Origin: JAICNR01 sp035699465
GTDB taxonomy: Bacteria > Gemmatimonadota > Gemmatimonadetes > JACCXV01 > JAHWKZ01
Direction: 5' to 3'
Assembly (NCBI GenBank): GCA_035699465.1
Contig: DASSPT010000104.1
Location: forward strand, 1 to 11,609
Length of the DNA: 11,609 nucleotides
Positions 1-5,504 of the stretch are shown piece by piece. Every line of letters starts with the position of its first letter. The stretch's first letter is position 1. Made by a program: the position numbers and the translations under genes. The notes beneath the pieces are model-generated. The model did no database searches, was not told the DNA's origin, and saw nothing but the letters and a program-made list of their open reading frames with translations.

Positions 1-615
1 CGGCGTGTCGCTGCGGAACACGCGGCCCGGACAGACGACCCGGACCGGCGGCTCCTGCGATTCCATCACTCGGATCTGGACCGGCGAGGTGTGGGTGCGG
101 AGGAGCCTATCCATCCCCGCGACGTAGATCGTGTCCATCTCTTCGCGCGCGGGATGGCCAGGGGGGATGTTCAGCGCCTCGAAGTTGTGCCAGGGAGTCT
201 CGACCTCGGGGCCGGTGGCGACGGAGAACCCCATCCGCCGGAAGACATCGAGCAGATCGTCGGTGACGATCGAGAGCGGATGGCGGGTTCCCTGGCCGCG
301 CCGACGGCCCGGTAACGTGACGTCCAGCGCTTCCTCCGCCAGCCGCCGGGTCAGCTCGCCGCCTGCGAGCTCCTCCTCGCGTGCCGCAACGGCGCGTTCG
401 AGGGCGGCCTTCACTTCGTTGACGAGCTCACCCGCCTTGGGCCGCGCGCCGGGCTCGAGCCCGCCGATCGCCTTCGCCTCCGCGGTGATGGCGCCTTTCT
501 TGCCCAGCGTCCGGACGCGGATCTCCTCGACGTCCGCCGGCCCCGAAGCGGCATCCAGCTGCCGTTCCACCTCGCGGCGGAGCTCCTCGAGCCGCTCGCG
601 GAGCGCTTCGATCAA
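1..615 (-). CDS. pheS: Phenylalanyl-tRNA synthetase alpha subunit, N-terminal part (runs off the left edge)
   Basis: This is the N-terminal 205 codons of the catalytic alpha subunit of PheRS, the cytoplasmic alpha2beta2 enzyme that charges tRNA-Phe. The first ~90 residues are the charged coiled-coil tRNA-binding arm, including the family motif RVRTLGKKGAIT. Next come LPGRRRGQGTRHPL, a GFSVATGPEVET stretch, NFEALNIPPGHPAR, RTHTSPVQIR and the start of class II motif 2, VVCPGRVFRSD. I chose TTG at 615 because GAGG lies 5 nt upstream and the resulting N-terminus matches the usual PheS length. An in-frame GTG at 657 is the alternative. It is last in the infC-rpmI-rplT-pheS order, 158 bp after rplT. 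The C-terminal catalytic core and any pheT lie outside the window. Identity is certain from the motifs; only the start is open. Confidence 0.95.
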   Translation of the reverse strand, partial: MIEALRERLEELRREVERQLDAASGPADVEEIRVRTLGKKGAITAEAKAIGGLEPGARPKAGELVNEVKAALERAVAAREEELAGGELTRRLAEEALDVTLPGRRRGQGTRHPLSIVTDDLLDVFRRMGFSVATGPEVETPWHNFEALNIPPGHPAREEMDTIYVAGMDRLLRTHTSPVQIRVMESQEPPVRVVCPGRVFRSDTP

Positions 616-731
616 CGGGTCCTCGGATGTTGAAAATGGCCGATTTCCGCGTTCCACTCCTCGTGTCTTCCGGCGGCGTACGGATCGTACGTCTCGGAAT
701 CCTCTCGTCGTGCGCCTCGAAATCGACTCAT
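612..731 (-). CDS. Possible 39-codon ORF between rplT and pheS
   Basis: An ATG at 731 opens a 39-residue frame in the rplT-pheS gap, preceded by AGAAGG at 9 nt spacing. Another in-frame ATG lies at 740. The frame ends in a TGA that overlaps the TTG start of pheS as TTGA, an arrangement typical of translational coupling. The peptide begins MSRFRGARRED and is hydrophilic. It has only two Phe codons, far apart, so it does not look like a Phe-codon attenuation leader peptide. Third-position GC is clearly lower than in the neighbouring genes, which argues against long-standing coding selection. It contains two CGTACG palindromes three bases apart (677-691). I recognise no family; it may be only a spacer. 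Confidence 0.25.
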   Translation of the reverse strand: MSRFRGARREDSETYDPYAAGRHEEWNAEIGHFQHPRTR

Positions 732-773
732 TTTGAACATCCTTCTGTTACCAGGACGCTCAAGTGCGGACTG

Positions 774-1127
774 CTAGAGTTGCGCCTTCGCCGTCGCGGC
801 CAGCTCCGCGAACCCGTCGGGATCGTTGATCGCGAGCTCGGCCAGGAGCTTCCGGTCGATGTCGATCTCGGCCGCCTTCAGTCCGTGCATGAAGCGCGAG
901 TACGAGAGCCCGTGCTCGCGGGCAGCGGCGTTGATGCGCGTGATCCACAGCTTGCGGAACTGCCGCTTCTTGTCGCGACGATCGCGATAGGCGTACTGGA
1001 GCGCGCGCTCCAGCGTCTCCTTGGCGGGCATGTACAGCTTCGAGCGCGAGCCACGGTAGCCGCGAGCCGCCTTTAGAATCTTCTTGCGGCGCTTGGTGCG
1101 CTGAACGTTGTTCGATGCGCGGGGCAT
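774..1127 (-). CDS. rplT: 50S ribosomal protein L20 (bL20)
   Basis: This 117-residue protein is a full-length bL20, which binds 23S rRNA early in assembly of the large subunit. The basic N-terminal extension (MPRASNNVQRTKRRKKILK), the GYRGSRSKLY segment, YAYRDRRDKKRQFRKLWI, INAAAREHGLSYSRFMHGL and a final DRKLLAELA helix match the family in order. A strong AGGAGG lies 7 nt before the ATG. It follows rpmI by 28 bp. In E. coli and Bacillus, L20 represses its own operon by binding mRNA. An equivalent site could lie in the infC leader, but I cannot identify one by sequence. Confidence 0.98.
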   Translation of the reverse strand: MPRASNNVQRTKRRKKILKAARGYRGSRSKLYMPAKETLERALQYAYRDRRDKKRQFRKLWITRINAAAREHGLSYSRFMHGLKAAEIDIDRKLLAELAINDPDGFAELAATAKAQL

Positions 1128-1155
1128 GGGTATTCCTCCTGTTCTGCCGTTCGCC

Positions 1156-1350
1156 CTACGAGGACAGGAGCCGGTTCACGCGGCCCTCGTCGGCTTTGTG
1201 CACGTATGTGGCCTTGCGCAGCGCCCGCTTCCGCTTGCCCGCCTTCTTCGTCAGGATGTGGCGCAGGAACGCCTTCTTGCGCTTGATCTTCCCGTTCGCC
1301 GTCTTCTTGAATCGCTTCGCGGCGCCGCGGTTGGTCTTCATCTTCGGCAT
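1156..1350 (-). CDS. rpmI: 50S ribosomal protein L35 (bL35)
   Basis: This 64-residue, very basic protein is bL35 of the large ribosomal subunit. MPKMKTNRGAAKRFKKT is the family signature, and HILTKKAGKRKRALRK closes the conserved core. Length is normal for the family. GGAGG lies 5 nt before the ATG. It sits 30 bp after infC and 28 bp before rplT, the standard infC-rpmI-rplT order, so the three are almost certainly cotranscribed. Confidence 0.98.
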   Translation of the reverse strand: MPKMKTNRGAAKRFKKTANGKIKRKKAFLRHILTKKAGKRKRALRKATYVHKADEGRVNRLLSS

Positions 1351-1380
1351 GCCGTCCTCCGTGATGCTGGGTTCCCGCGC

Positions 1381-1899
1381 TTACTTCCGCGTGTTGGGCG
1401 CGAGGATCAGAAACATGTTGCGGCCTTCCAGCCGGGCCTGCTGCTCGACCACGGCCAGGTCGCCGATCTCCTCGACGACGTCGTCGAGCACTTCCTTGCC
1501 GTTCTCGGTATGCGCCATCTCGCGGCCGCGAAACATGATCGTGACCTTGACCTTGTCCCGCTCCGAAAGGAAACGCTTGATGTGGCGCGTCTTGAACTCG
1601 AAATCGTGCTCTTCGATGTTCGGCCGCATCTTGATCTCTTTCATCTGCGTGACGTGCTGCTTGCGCTTGGCCTCACGCTCGGCCTTGGCCTGCTCGTACT
1701 TGTACCGGCCGTAGTCCATGATCCGGCAGACGGGCGGCCGCGCGTTGGGCGCGACCTCTACGAGATCCATGCCCTTCTCGCGCGCGGCGGACATGGCCTG
1801 GTCTACGGGAACGACCCCGAGCTGGGCGCCGTCTGTATCGATGAGTCGGACCGGTGAAAGGCGGATCTGCTCGTTGACCCGCGGCTCGTTGCTGGCTAT
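1381..1899 (-). CDS. infC: Translation initiation factor IF-3, ATA start codon
   Basis: IF-3 binds the 30S subunit, prevents premature joining of 50S and checks start codon and initiator tRNA. The 172-residue protein has the N-domain (RVNEQIR, VRLIDTDGAQLGVV, DLVEVAPNARPPVCRIMDYG), a basic linker (YEQAKAEREAKRKQH) and the C-domain (EIKMRPNIEEHDFEFK, VKVTIMFRGREM, a final ILAPNTRK). The first ATG, at 1794, would delete the conserved N-terminal 35 residues. Between it and the conserved start there is no ATG, GTG or TTG in frame. ATA at 1899-1897 lies 6 nt after a perfect AGGAGG and restores normal length. IF-3 discriminates against such codons, and infC genes classically use AUU, AUC or AUA for autoregulation. 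The leader is described separately. Confidence 0.95.
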   Translation of the reverse strand: MASNEPRVNEQIRLSPVRLIDTDGAQLGVVPVDQAMSAAREKGMDLVEVAPNARPPVCRIMDYGRYKYEQAKAEREAKRKQHVTQMKEIKMRPNIEEHDFEFKTRHIKRFLSERDKVKVTIMFRGREMAHTENGKEVLDDVVEEIGDLAVVEQQARLEGRNMFLILAPNTRK

Positions 1900-1911
1900 G
1901 TACGACCTCCT
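1897..1911 (-). promoter_or_regulatory. infC ribosome binding site fixing the ATA start
   Basis: The minus strand carries AGGAGG (1911-1906), six spacer bases, then ATA. This ideal Shine-Dalgarno spacing, plus the IF-3 homology that begins right after it, identifies ATA as the initiation codon. A strong site paired with a weak codon is the expected design for IF-3 autoregulation. Confidence 0.85.
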
Positions 1912-1923
1912 GGTCGAGTGTTC

Positions 1924-1955
1924 GGGCCGCCGCGCGGCCCCCGTTGCGGCGGCCC
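1924..1955 (-). promoter_or_regulatory. GC-rich hairpin just upstream of the infC ribosome binding site
   Basis: On the minus strand GGGCCGCCGC (1955-1946) and GCGGCGGCCC (1933-1924) form a perfect 10-bp stem around a 12-nt loop, ending 12 nt before the AGGAGG. The first arm can instead pair over 8 bp with GGCGGCCC (1974-1967), which is also the descending arm of the upstream terminator. The pairings are mutually exclusive. This is read directly from the sequence; a regulatory role is inferred. Confidence 0.55.
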
Positions 1956-1994
1956 AAAAACGAAGCGGGCCGCCTGTTGAACGCAGGAGCCCGC
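1956..1994 (-). terminator. Intrinsic terminator or attenuator in the infC leader
   Basis: The minus strand reads GCGGGC, T, CCTG, a 7-nt loop, CAGG, CG, GCCCGC, then TTCGTTTTT: a 10-bp interrupted stem followed by a T-run. It lies about 160 nt after the predicted transcription start and 57 nt before the infC ATA. It could terminate gloA readthrough or attenuate infC-rpmI-rplT. Its position inside the leader, after a promoter of its own, favours attenuation. Confidence 0.7.
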
Positions 1995-2127
1995 CGCCGA
2001 ATGCGCGCCGCGCCGCCCCGCATCGGGATCGCGGGTAGGCGTCGCGTGTCGGTACCCGCGGACAGCCGTGGCGTCGAAAAGCGCGGCGTCCGTCAGGCGA
2101 GAAGCCGGGGGCCTCTGCTTATCTGTG

Positions 2128-2154
2128 CCTTCGCGCGAACGATCTGCGCGAAGG
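2128..2154 (-). promoter_or_regulatory. Stem-loop at the predicted 5' end of the infC leader
   Basis: CCTTCGCGC and GCGCGAAGG form a perfect 9-bp stem around a 9-nt loop. The structure begins at about the position where transcription from the 2161-2189 promoter should start. It may protect the 5' end of the leader or be part of a larger fold. The rest of the 1900-2185 gap is GC-rich leader in which I see no gene. Confidence 0.4.
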
Positions 2155-2160
2155 GCCATC

Positions 2161-2189
2161 AAGCTACCGCCTCCGGAGGCGGGGGTCAA
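2161..2189 (-). promoter_or_regulatory. Predicted sigma-70-type promoter of infC with a palindromic spacer
   Basis: On the minus strand TTGACC (2189-2184) and TAGCTT (2166-2161) are separated by exactly 17 bp. The -35 element overlaps the gloA stop codon. The spacer is almost entirely the perfect 16-bp palindrome CCGCCTCCGGAGGCGG (2167-2182). It would drive a leader of about 250 nt into infC. The palindrome could be an operator or, less likely, a gloA terminator stem, since no T-run follows it. Confidence 0.55.
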
Positions 2190-2569
2190 CGCATCTCGAT
2201 CAGCTCGATCTCCATCCCGTCCGGATCGCGGATGAAGGCGATCATGGAGCCCCCCGCCGACACGCGGTAAGGGCCGCGGCTGAACTCGACGCCCTCCTTC
2301 GCCAGCTCTCGGCGCGCGGCCTCGAGGTCCGGCACACCGAGTGCGAAGTGCCCGAATTGGTTCCCCAGCTCGTAGTCTCGCCCGTCGTGGTTGTAGGTGA
2401 GCTCGATCGCGTGGTGACCCACCTCGTCGGTAAGGAACACGAGCGTGGCGTCGGCCTTCTCCAGCACCCGGCGGCGCTGCTCGCGCAGCCCCAGCACCTC
2501 AGTGTAGAAGCGCACGCTCCGGTCCAGGTCCTTCACCCGCACCATCGTGTGGAGCAGGCTCGGCTTCAT
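2186..2569 (-). CDS. gloA: Lactoylglutathione lyase (glyoxalase I)
   Basis: This 127-residue protein belongs to the vicinal oxygen chelate fold and should isomerise the methylglyoxal-glutathione hemithioacetal to S-lactoylglutathione in the cytoplasm. Both beta-alpha-beta-beta-beta halves are present: LLHTMVRVKDLDRSVRFYTE with AIELTYN, then QFGHFALGVPDLEAA with FIRDPDGMEIELIE. The four metal ligands known from E. coli GloA are present as H7, E56, H74 and E122. Length matches short, Ni-type GloA. GAGGAGAGG precedes the ATG. It starts 57 bp after the ABC substrate-binding gene on the same strand, so it may be the last gene of that operon. The infC promoter overlaps its stop. Use of glutathione rather than another thiol is family knowledge, not shown here. 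Confidence 0.9.
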   Translation of the reverse strand: MKPSLLHTMVRVKDLDRSVRFYTEVLGLREQRRRVLEKADATLVFLTDEVGHHAIELTYNHDGRDYELGNQFGHFALGVPDLEAARRELAKEGVEFSRGPYRVSAGGSMIAFIRDPDGMEIELIEMR

Positions 2570-2626
2570 GCGGTACCTCTCCTCATGAAGTGCATCGATA
2601 TATGGCCCAAGGTCTTGCGTCGTTCA

Positions 2627-3541
2627 TTACTGTCGATCACCCGCGATGTCCCTCGCCGGCGGCCTCGTTTCGCGCCACTCCCGGACGACCGCCGCCGCGT
2701 CCTCGCCTTCCACCGCCACACGGTAGTTGAGCTCCCGCATCGCAGCGTCGTCGAGAGATCCCTCCAGGCTCTGAATCGCCTCCCACGCGGCCGGCACGCG
2801 CTCCAGCGTTTCGCGCCGGATGACCGGGGCGGCCTGATACGGCGGGAAGTAGCGCCCGTCGTCCCGCAGGACGACCAGATCGAGCCCCGCGATCTGCCCG
2901 TCGGTCGAGTTGGCGACCGCCACGTCGATCTCTCCCTCTTCCAGGGCGCGGTACATGAGCCCCAGCTCCATCTGCCGGACCTCGCCGAACTCGAACCCGT
3001 ATTCCGCCGCGAGACCCCGATAGCCGTCTTCCCGGGCCATGAACTCGGGGCCGAATCCCGCCGTGAGGCCGTCGGCCGCGCGAGCGAGATCGGAGATCGT
3101 CGCCAGGCCGAGGGAGTCGGCGTCCGCGGCGCGCACGACGAGCGCGAAGGTGTTCTCGAACCCCAGCGGTGGCCCCCACGCCAGGTCCCATCGCTCCGCG
3201 TACTCGCTCTCCACCGCCAGCAGAACGGAGTCCGGATCCGAGATCGGCGGGCGCTCGAGGATCGCCGTGTACGCCGTGCCCGTGTACTCGACATATACGT
3301 CGGCCTCGCCGCCGACGAGAGCGTTGTGGCAGACGAACGTTCCCCCCAGGTGGAACCGGCGCTCGACCGGCACGCCGCGCGCCTCCAGCTCCTGCGCCAG
3401 AAGCTCGCCGAGGATGTCCTGCTCGGTGAAGTTCTTGGAGGCCACGACGACCGGGGCTTCGCCCCCGCAGGCGCAGATCAGCGTGGCGATCACGAGCGCC
3501 GCCGACACGCGCTCGGACACCCTGGCGGTGCCATCACTCAC
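2627..3541 (-). CDS. OpuC/ProX-type substrate-binding lipoprotein of a betaine-family ABC importer
   Basis: This is the extracytoplasmic binding protein of the importer encoded just upstream. A short signal peptide ends in the lipobox ICAC (lipidated Cys near residue 25), so it should be membrane-anchored. The OpuAC-fold hallmarks are all present: SKNFTEQDILGELLAQ, FHLGGTFVCHNAL, ADVYVEYTGTAYT, LGLMYRALEEGEIDVAVAN, STDGQIAGLDLVVLRDDGRY and FPPYQAAPVIRRETL. The family binds trimethylammonium compounds such as glycine betaine, choline or carnitine, and includes the binding domain of the ergothioneine importer EgtU. I chose GTG at 3541, which overlaps the preceding gene by 8 nt as GTGAGTGA. TTG at 3550 and GTG at 3520 are alternatives. 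Substrate cannot be read from sequence alone; proximity to egt genes points to ergothioneine or hercynine. Confidence 0.88.
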   Translation of the reverse strand: MSDGTARVSERVSAALVIATLICACGGEAPVVVASKNFTEQDILGELLAQELEARGVPVERRFHLGGTFVCHNALVGGEADVYVEYTGTAYTAILERPPISDPDSVLLAVESEYAERWDLAWGPPLGFENTFALVVRAADADSLGLATISDLARAADGLTAGFGPEFMAREDGYRGLAAEYGFEFGEVRQMELGLMYRALEEGEIDVAVANSTDGQIAGLDLVVLRDDGRYFPPYQAAPVIRRETLERVPAAWEAIQSLEGSLDDAAMRELNYRVAVEGEDAAAVVREWRETRPPARDIAGDRQ

Positions 3542-4001
3542 GCTCACCAACCCAGTGGTACGTGCTGACGCATGGATCGCTCCCGTACAGCTCGACGATG
3601 ATAGGATCGAAGTAAATGGTCGCGTGCGATTCGCTCGCGGTAAGCAAGGCGCCCTCGAACCTGCCGCGGATGGTGATCATGTCACGAAAAGCCCCCGGAG
3701 ACTCGATAACGTCGCGCAGCTCGAACGTTCCATCGGATTCCAGAGAACTGGAGTTCCATGGGTGAGTCGGAGTGGTCTCGAGCTCGCCGTCGTGGACGCG
3801 AAAGGTGATCTCGAGCGGGGTCGGCGCCGGGTCAAACAGGAGATCGCATCCCGGATCGAGCCCTGCCGTTCGCTGAATGTGCCAGGTGCCGTCGATGGCC
3901 AGCGCAGGGGCCACCATCGACGATCCGTCGGAGCAGCCCCCCGACAGCGCGTAGAGCAGCGCCGCAAAGGCGTTCGGCGATGCCATCCGGGGCGTGCTCA
4001 T
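3534..4001 (-). CDS. Small exported protein of unknown function within the ABC operon
   Basis: I do not recognise a family for this 155-residue protein. It begins with a short hydrophobic stretch (AFAALLYALSGGC) that looks like a signal peptide with an imperfect lipobox. The mature part starts DGTWHIQ, a GxW pattern seen in lipocalin-like beta barrels, and is rich in predicted beta strands. Two further cysteines, in DPGCDLLF and SDPCVSTYHW, could form a disulfide. ATG at 4001 overlaps the permease stop as TGATG (GTG at 4004 is also possible), and its stop overlaps the binding-protein start. It is therefore translated with the importer. Codon use appears less GC-biased than its neighbours. Periplasmic or outer-face accessory to the importer is an inference. 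Confidence 0.75.
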   Translation of the reverse strand: MSTPRMASPNAFAALLYALSGGCSDGSSMVAPALAIDGTWHIQRTAGLDPGCDLLFDPAPTPLEITFRVHDGELETTPTHPWNSSSLESDGTFELRDVIESPGAFRDMITIRGRFEGALLTASESHATIYFDPIIVELYGSDPCVSTYHWVGERE

Positions 4002-4672
4002 CACGTGGGGCGTGCGGAGGTCGGCGCGCCGGGCGCGCCCGGCGGGGTGAGCCGGCGCGCGAGCCAGCCGAGGGCGCCGTCGGCCGCCAGCGCGAGGAGC
4101 GCGGCGGGGACGGCTCCTGCGAGGATCACGGTATCGTCTACCATGGCGAGTCCCTGGAAGATGTAGACCCCCAGCCCGCCGGCGCCAATCGCGGCGGCGA
4201 TCGTCGCGATGCCGATCGAGATCACGGTCGCCACACGCACTCCGGCGACGATCACGCCCGCCGCGAGCGGCAGCTCGACCTTGGCGAGGAGCTGCCGGTC
4301 CGTCATCCCCATCCCGCGGCCGGCCTCGGCGAGCGCCGGATCCACGCCCCGGATCCCGGCGTGGGTGTTGCGGACGATCGGTAGAAGGGCGTACAGCGTG
4401 AGCGCGACGATCGCCGTCGAGGCGCCGATGCCACCAACGAAGGGGACGGGGATCAGGAACCCGAACAGCGCGAGGCTGGGCACGGTCTGGAGCACGTTGG
4501 CCGTCCCCAGGACGCCGCGCTCGACCCGCCGGTCACGCGTCGCGAGGATCCCGAGCGGGACGCCGATCGCCACCGCCGCGCCGACCGCGATGGCCACCAG
4601 CACGACGTGCTCGCCGAGGAGAGCGGCGACCTGTCCGCGGTGCGCCGAGAGATACCCCAGGAGTTCACCCAT
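4001..4672 (-). CDS. ABC importer permease, OpuCB/ProW type
   Basis: This 223-residue inner-membrane protein forms the channel of the importer. About five hydrophobic segments are visible, at roughly residues 23-43, 56-76, 82-102, 137-160 and 181-205. The NVLQTVPSLALFG segment and the cytoplasmic EAA loop EAGRGMGMTDRQLLAKVELP (116-135), which docks on the ATPase, are typical of the glycine betaine/choline permease family. The ATG at 4672 overlaps the ATPase stop in ATGGGTGA. A longer in-frame reading back to 4822 would only extend into the ATPase gene. Unlike EgtU or OpuCB-C fusions, this permease carries no binding domain, which is encoded separately two genes downstream. Length is normal for an OpuCB-type subunit. 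Confidence 0.9.
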   Translation of the reverse strand: MGELLGYLSAHRGQVAALLGEHVVLVAIAVGAAVAIGVPLGILATRDRRVERGVLGTANVLQTVPSLALFGFLIPVPFVGGIGASTAIVALTLYALLPIVRNTHAGIRGVDPALAEAGRGMGMTDRQLLAKVELPLAAGVIVAGVRVATVISIGIATIAAAIGAGGLGVYIFQGLAMVDDTVILAGAVPAALLALAADGALGWLARRLTPPGAPGAPTSARPT

Positions 4673-5441
4673 CTCGCGCCGCCTTTTCGCCGCCTGGAGG
4701 CGTGATCGTGGGATCGAGCGTGGCGGCGAGAGCCCGCGCGGCCGGGTGATCGGCTGCGAGCAGGCTCTCCGCGGGCTCCAGGGCAACGATCCTTCCGCCG
4801 TCCATGACCCCCACCCGGTCACCGAGGGCGAGCGCCTCCCGCAGATCGTGGGTTACGAAGAGCGCTCCCTTGCCGAGCCGCCGAACGAGAGCGCGGAACT
4901 CGCGCTGGAGTTCGATCCGGGTGATCGGGTCCAGCGCGCCGAATGGCTCGTCGAGAAGGAGGAGCGGCGGGTCCGCGGCGAGGGCCCGTGCGACCCCCAC
5001 CCTCTGGCGCTGTCCACCCGAGAGCTGGTGCGGCCGGCGCTCCGCGTACTCCGAGGCCGGCAGGCCGACCATGGCGAGGAGCTCGTCGACGCGGACGCCG
5101 ATCCGCTCGGGCGGCCAGCCGAGGAGCTCCGGCACGAGCCCGACGTTCCGGCGCACGCTCATGTGCGGGAAGAGGCCCACCTCCTGGATGACCCATCCCG
5201 TCCGGCGCCGGAGCTCGACCGCATTCCAGCGGCTGGTGGGTCGGCCTTCGACTTCCACGGTGCCCACCGTGGGGTCGAGAAGCCGGTTGACGAGCTTGAG
5301 CGCCGTCGTCTTTCCCGCACCCGACCGCCCGACGAGGACGACCGTCTCGCTGGTCCCCACGGAAAACGACAGATCGCGGACGAGCCAGTGTCCGTTCGGG
5401 AGCGCGTACCCCGCGCCGTGGAACACCACCGCGGCGGTCAC
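4665..5441 (-). CDS. ABC importer ATPase, OpuCA/ProV type without CBS domains
   Basis: This 258-residue ATP-binding subunit energises the importer at the cytoplasmic face. Walker A GRSGAGKTT is at 38-46, the Q-loop at VIQEVGLFP (Q86), the signature LSGGQRQRV at 140-148, Walker B LLLLDEPFGALD at about 160-171, and the switch His in VTHD (H198). The sequence most resembles the quaternary-amine family. It stops soon after the core domain, without the C-terminal CBS pair that gives OpuA and OpuCA their osmotic sensing, so uptake may not be osmoregulated in that way. GTG at 5441 is preceded by GGAGG. It is the first gene of the operon and is divergent from the egt genes across 63 bp. Catalytic residues are complete. 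Confidence 0.93.
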   Translation of the reverse strand: MTAAVVFHGAGYALPNGHWLVRDLSFSVGTSETVVLVGRSGAGKTTALKLVNRLLDPTVGTVEVEGRPTSRWNAVELRRRTGWVIQEVGLFPHMSVRRNVGLVPELLGWPPERIGVRVDELLAMVGLPASEYAERRPHQLSGGQRQRVGVARALAADPPLLLLDEPFGALDPITRIELQREFRALVRRLGKGALFVTHDLREALALGDRVGVMDGGRIVALEPAESLLAADHPAARALAATLDPTITPPGGEKAARDG

Positions 5442-5468
5442 GATCCTCCGCTCGAGGGTCTTCCCGGC

Positions 5469-5496
5469 TTGGCCGCGCCGCTCACCCGGCTAATAT
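5469..5496 (+). promoter_or_regulatory. Predicted promoter of the egt genes in the divergent intergenic region
   Basis: TTGGCC (5469-5474) and TAATAT (5491-5496) lie 16 bp apart in otherwise GC-rich DNA. The expected start site falls at about 5503-5505, at or just before the ATG at 5505. The mRNA would be leaderless, or would have a leader of about 13 nt if translation begins at ATG 5517 behind GGAG. The CTAATATAG core is nearly symmetric and reads TATATT on the other strand, so it might also serve the importer, though I see no good -35 there. Confidence 0.5.
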
Positions 5497-5504
5497 AGGC
5501 TGCG

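Noticed and set aside
612..740. Phe attenuation leader peptide for pheS
   Set aside because: Only two isolated Phe codons and no terminator follows before pheS.
1900..2185. T-box riboswitch in the infC leader, suggested by GGGTACCG before a terminator
   Set aside because: The tRNA acceptor-binding TGGN core is missing and no specifier stem is recognisable.
1896..2189. Minus-strand 97-codon frame in the infC leader
   Set aside because: It is low-complexity Arg/Gly/Pro sequence spanning the promoter, hairpins and terminator, with no homology.
4673..4822. Fifty-residue N-terminal extension of the permease
   Set aside because: It is an out-of-frame reading of the ATPase C-terminus without homology; ATG 4672 in the ATGGGTGA overlap is the natural start.
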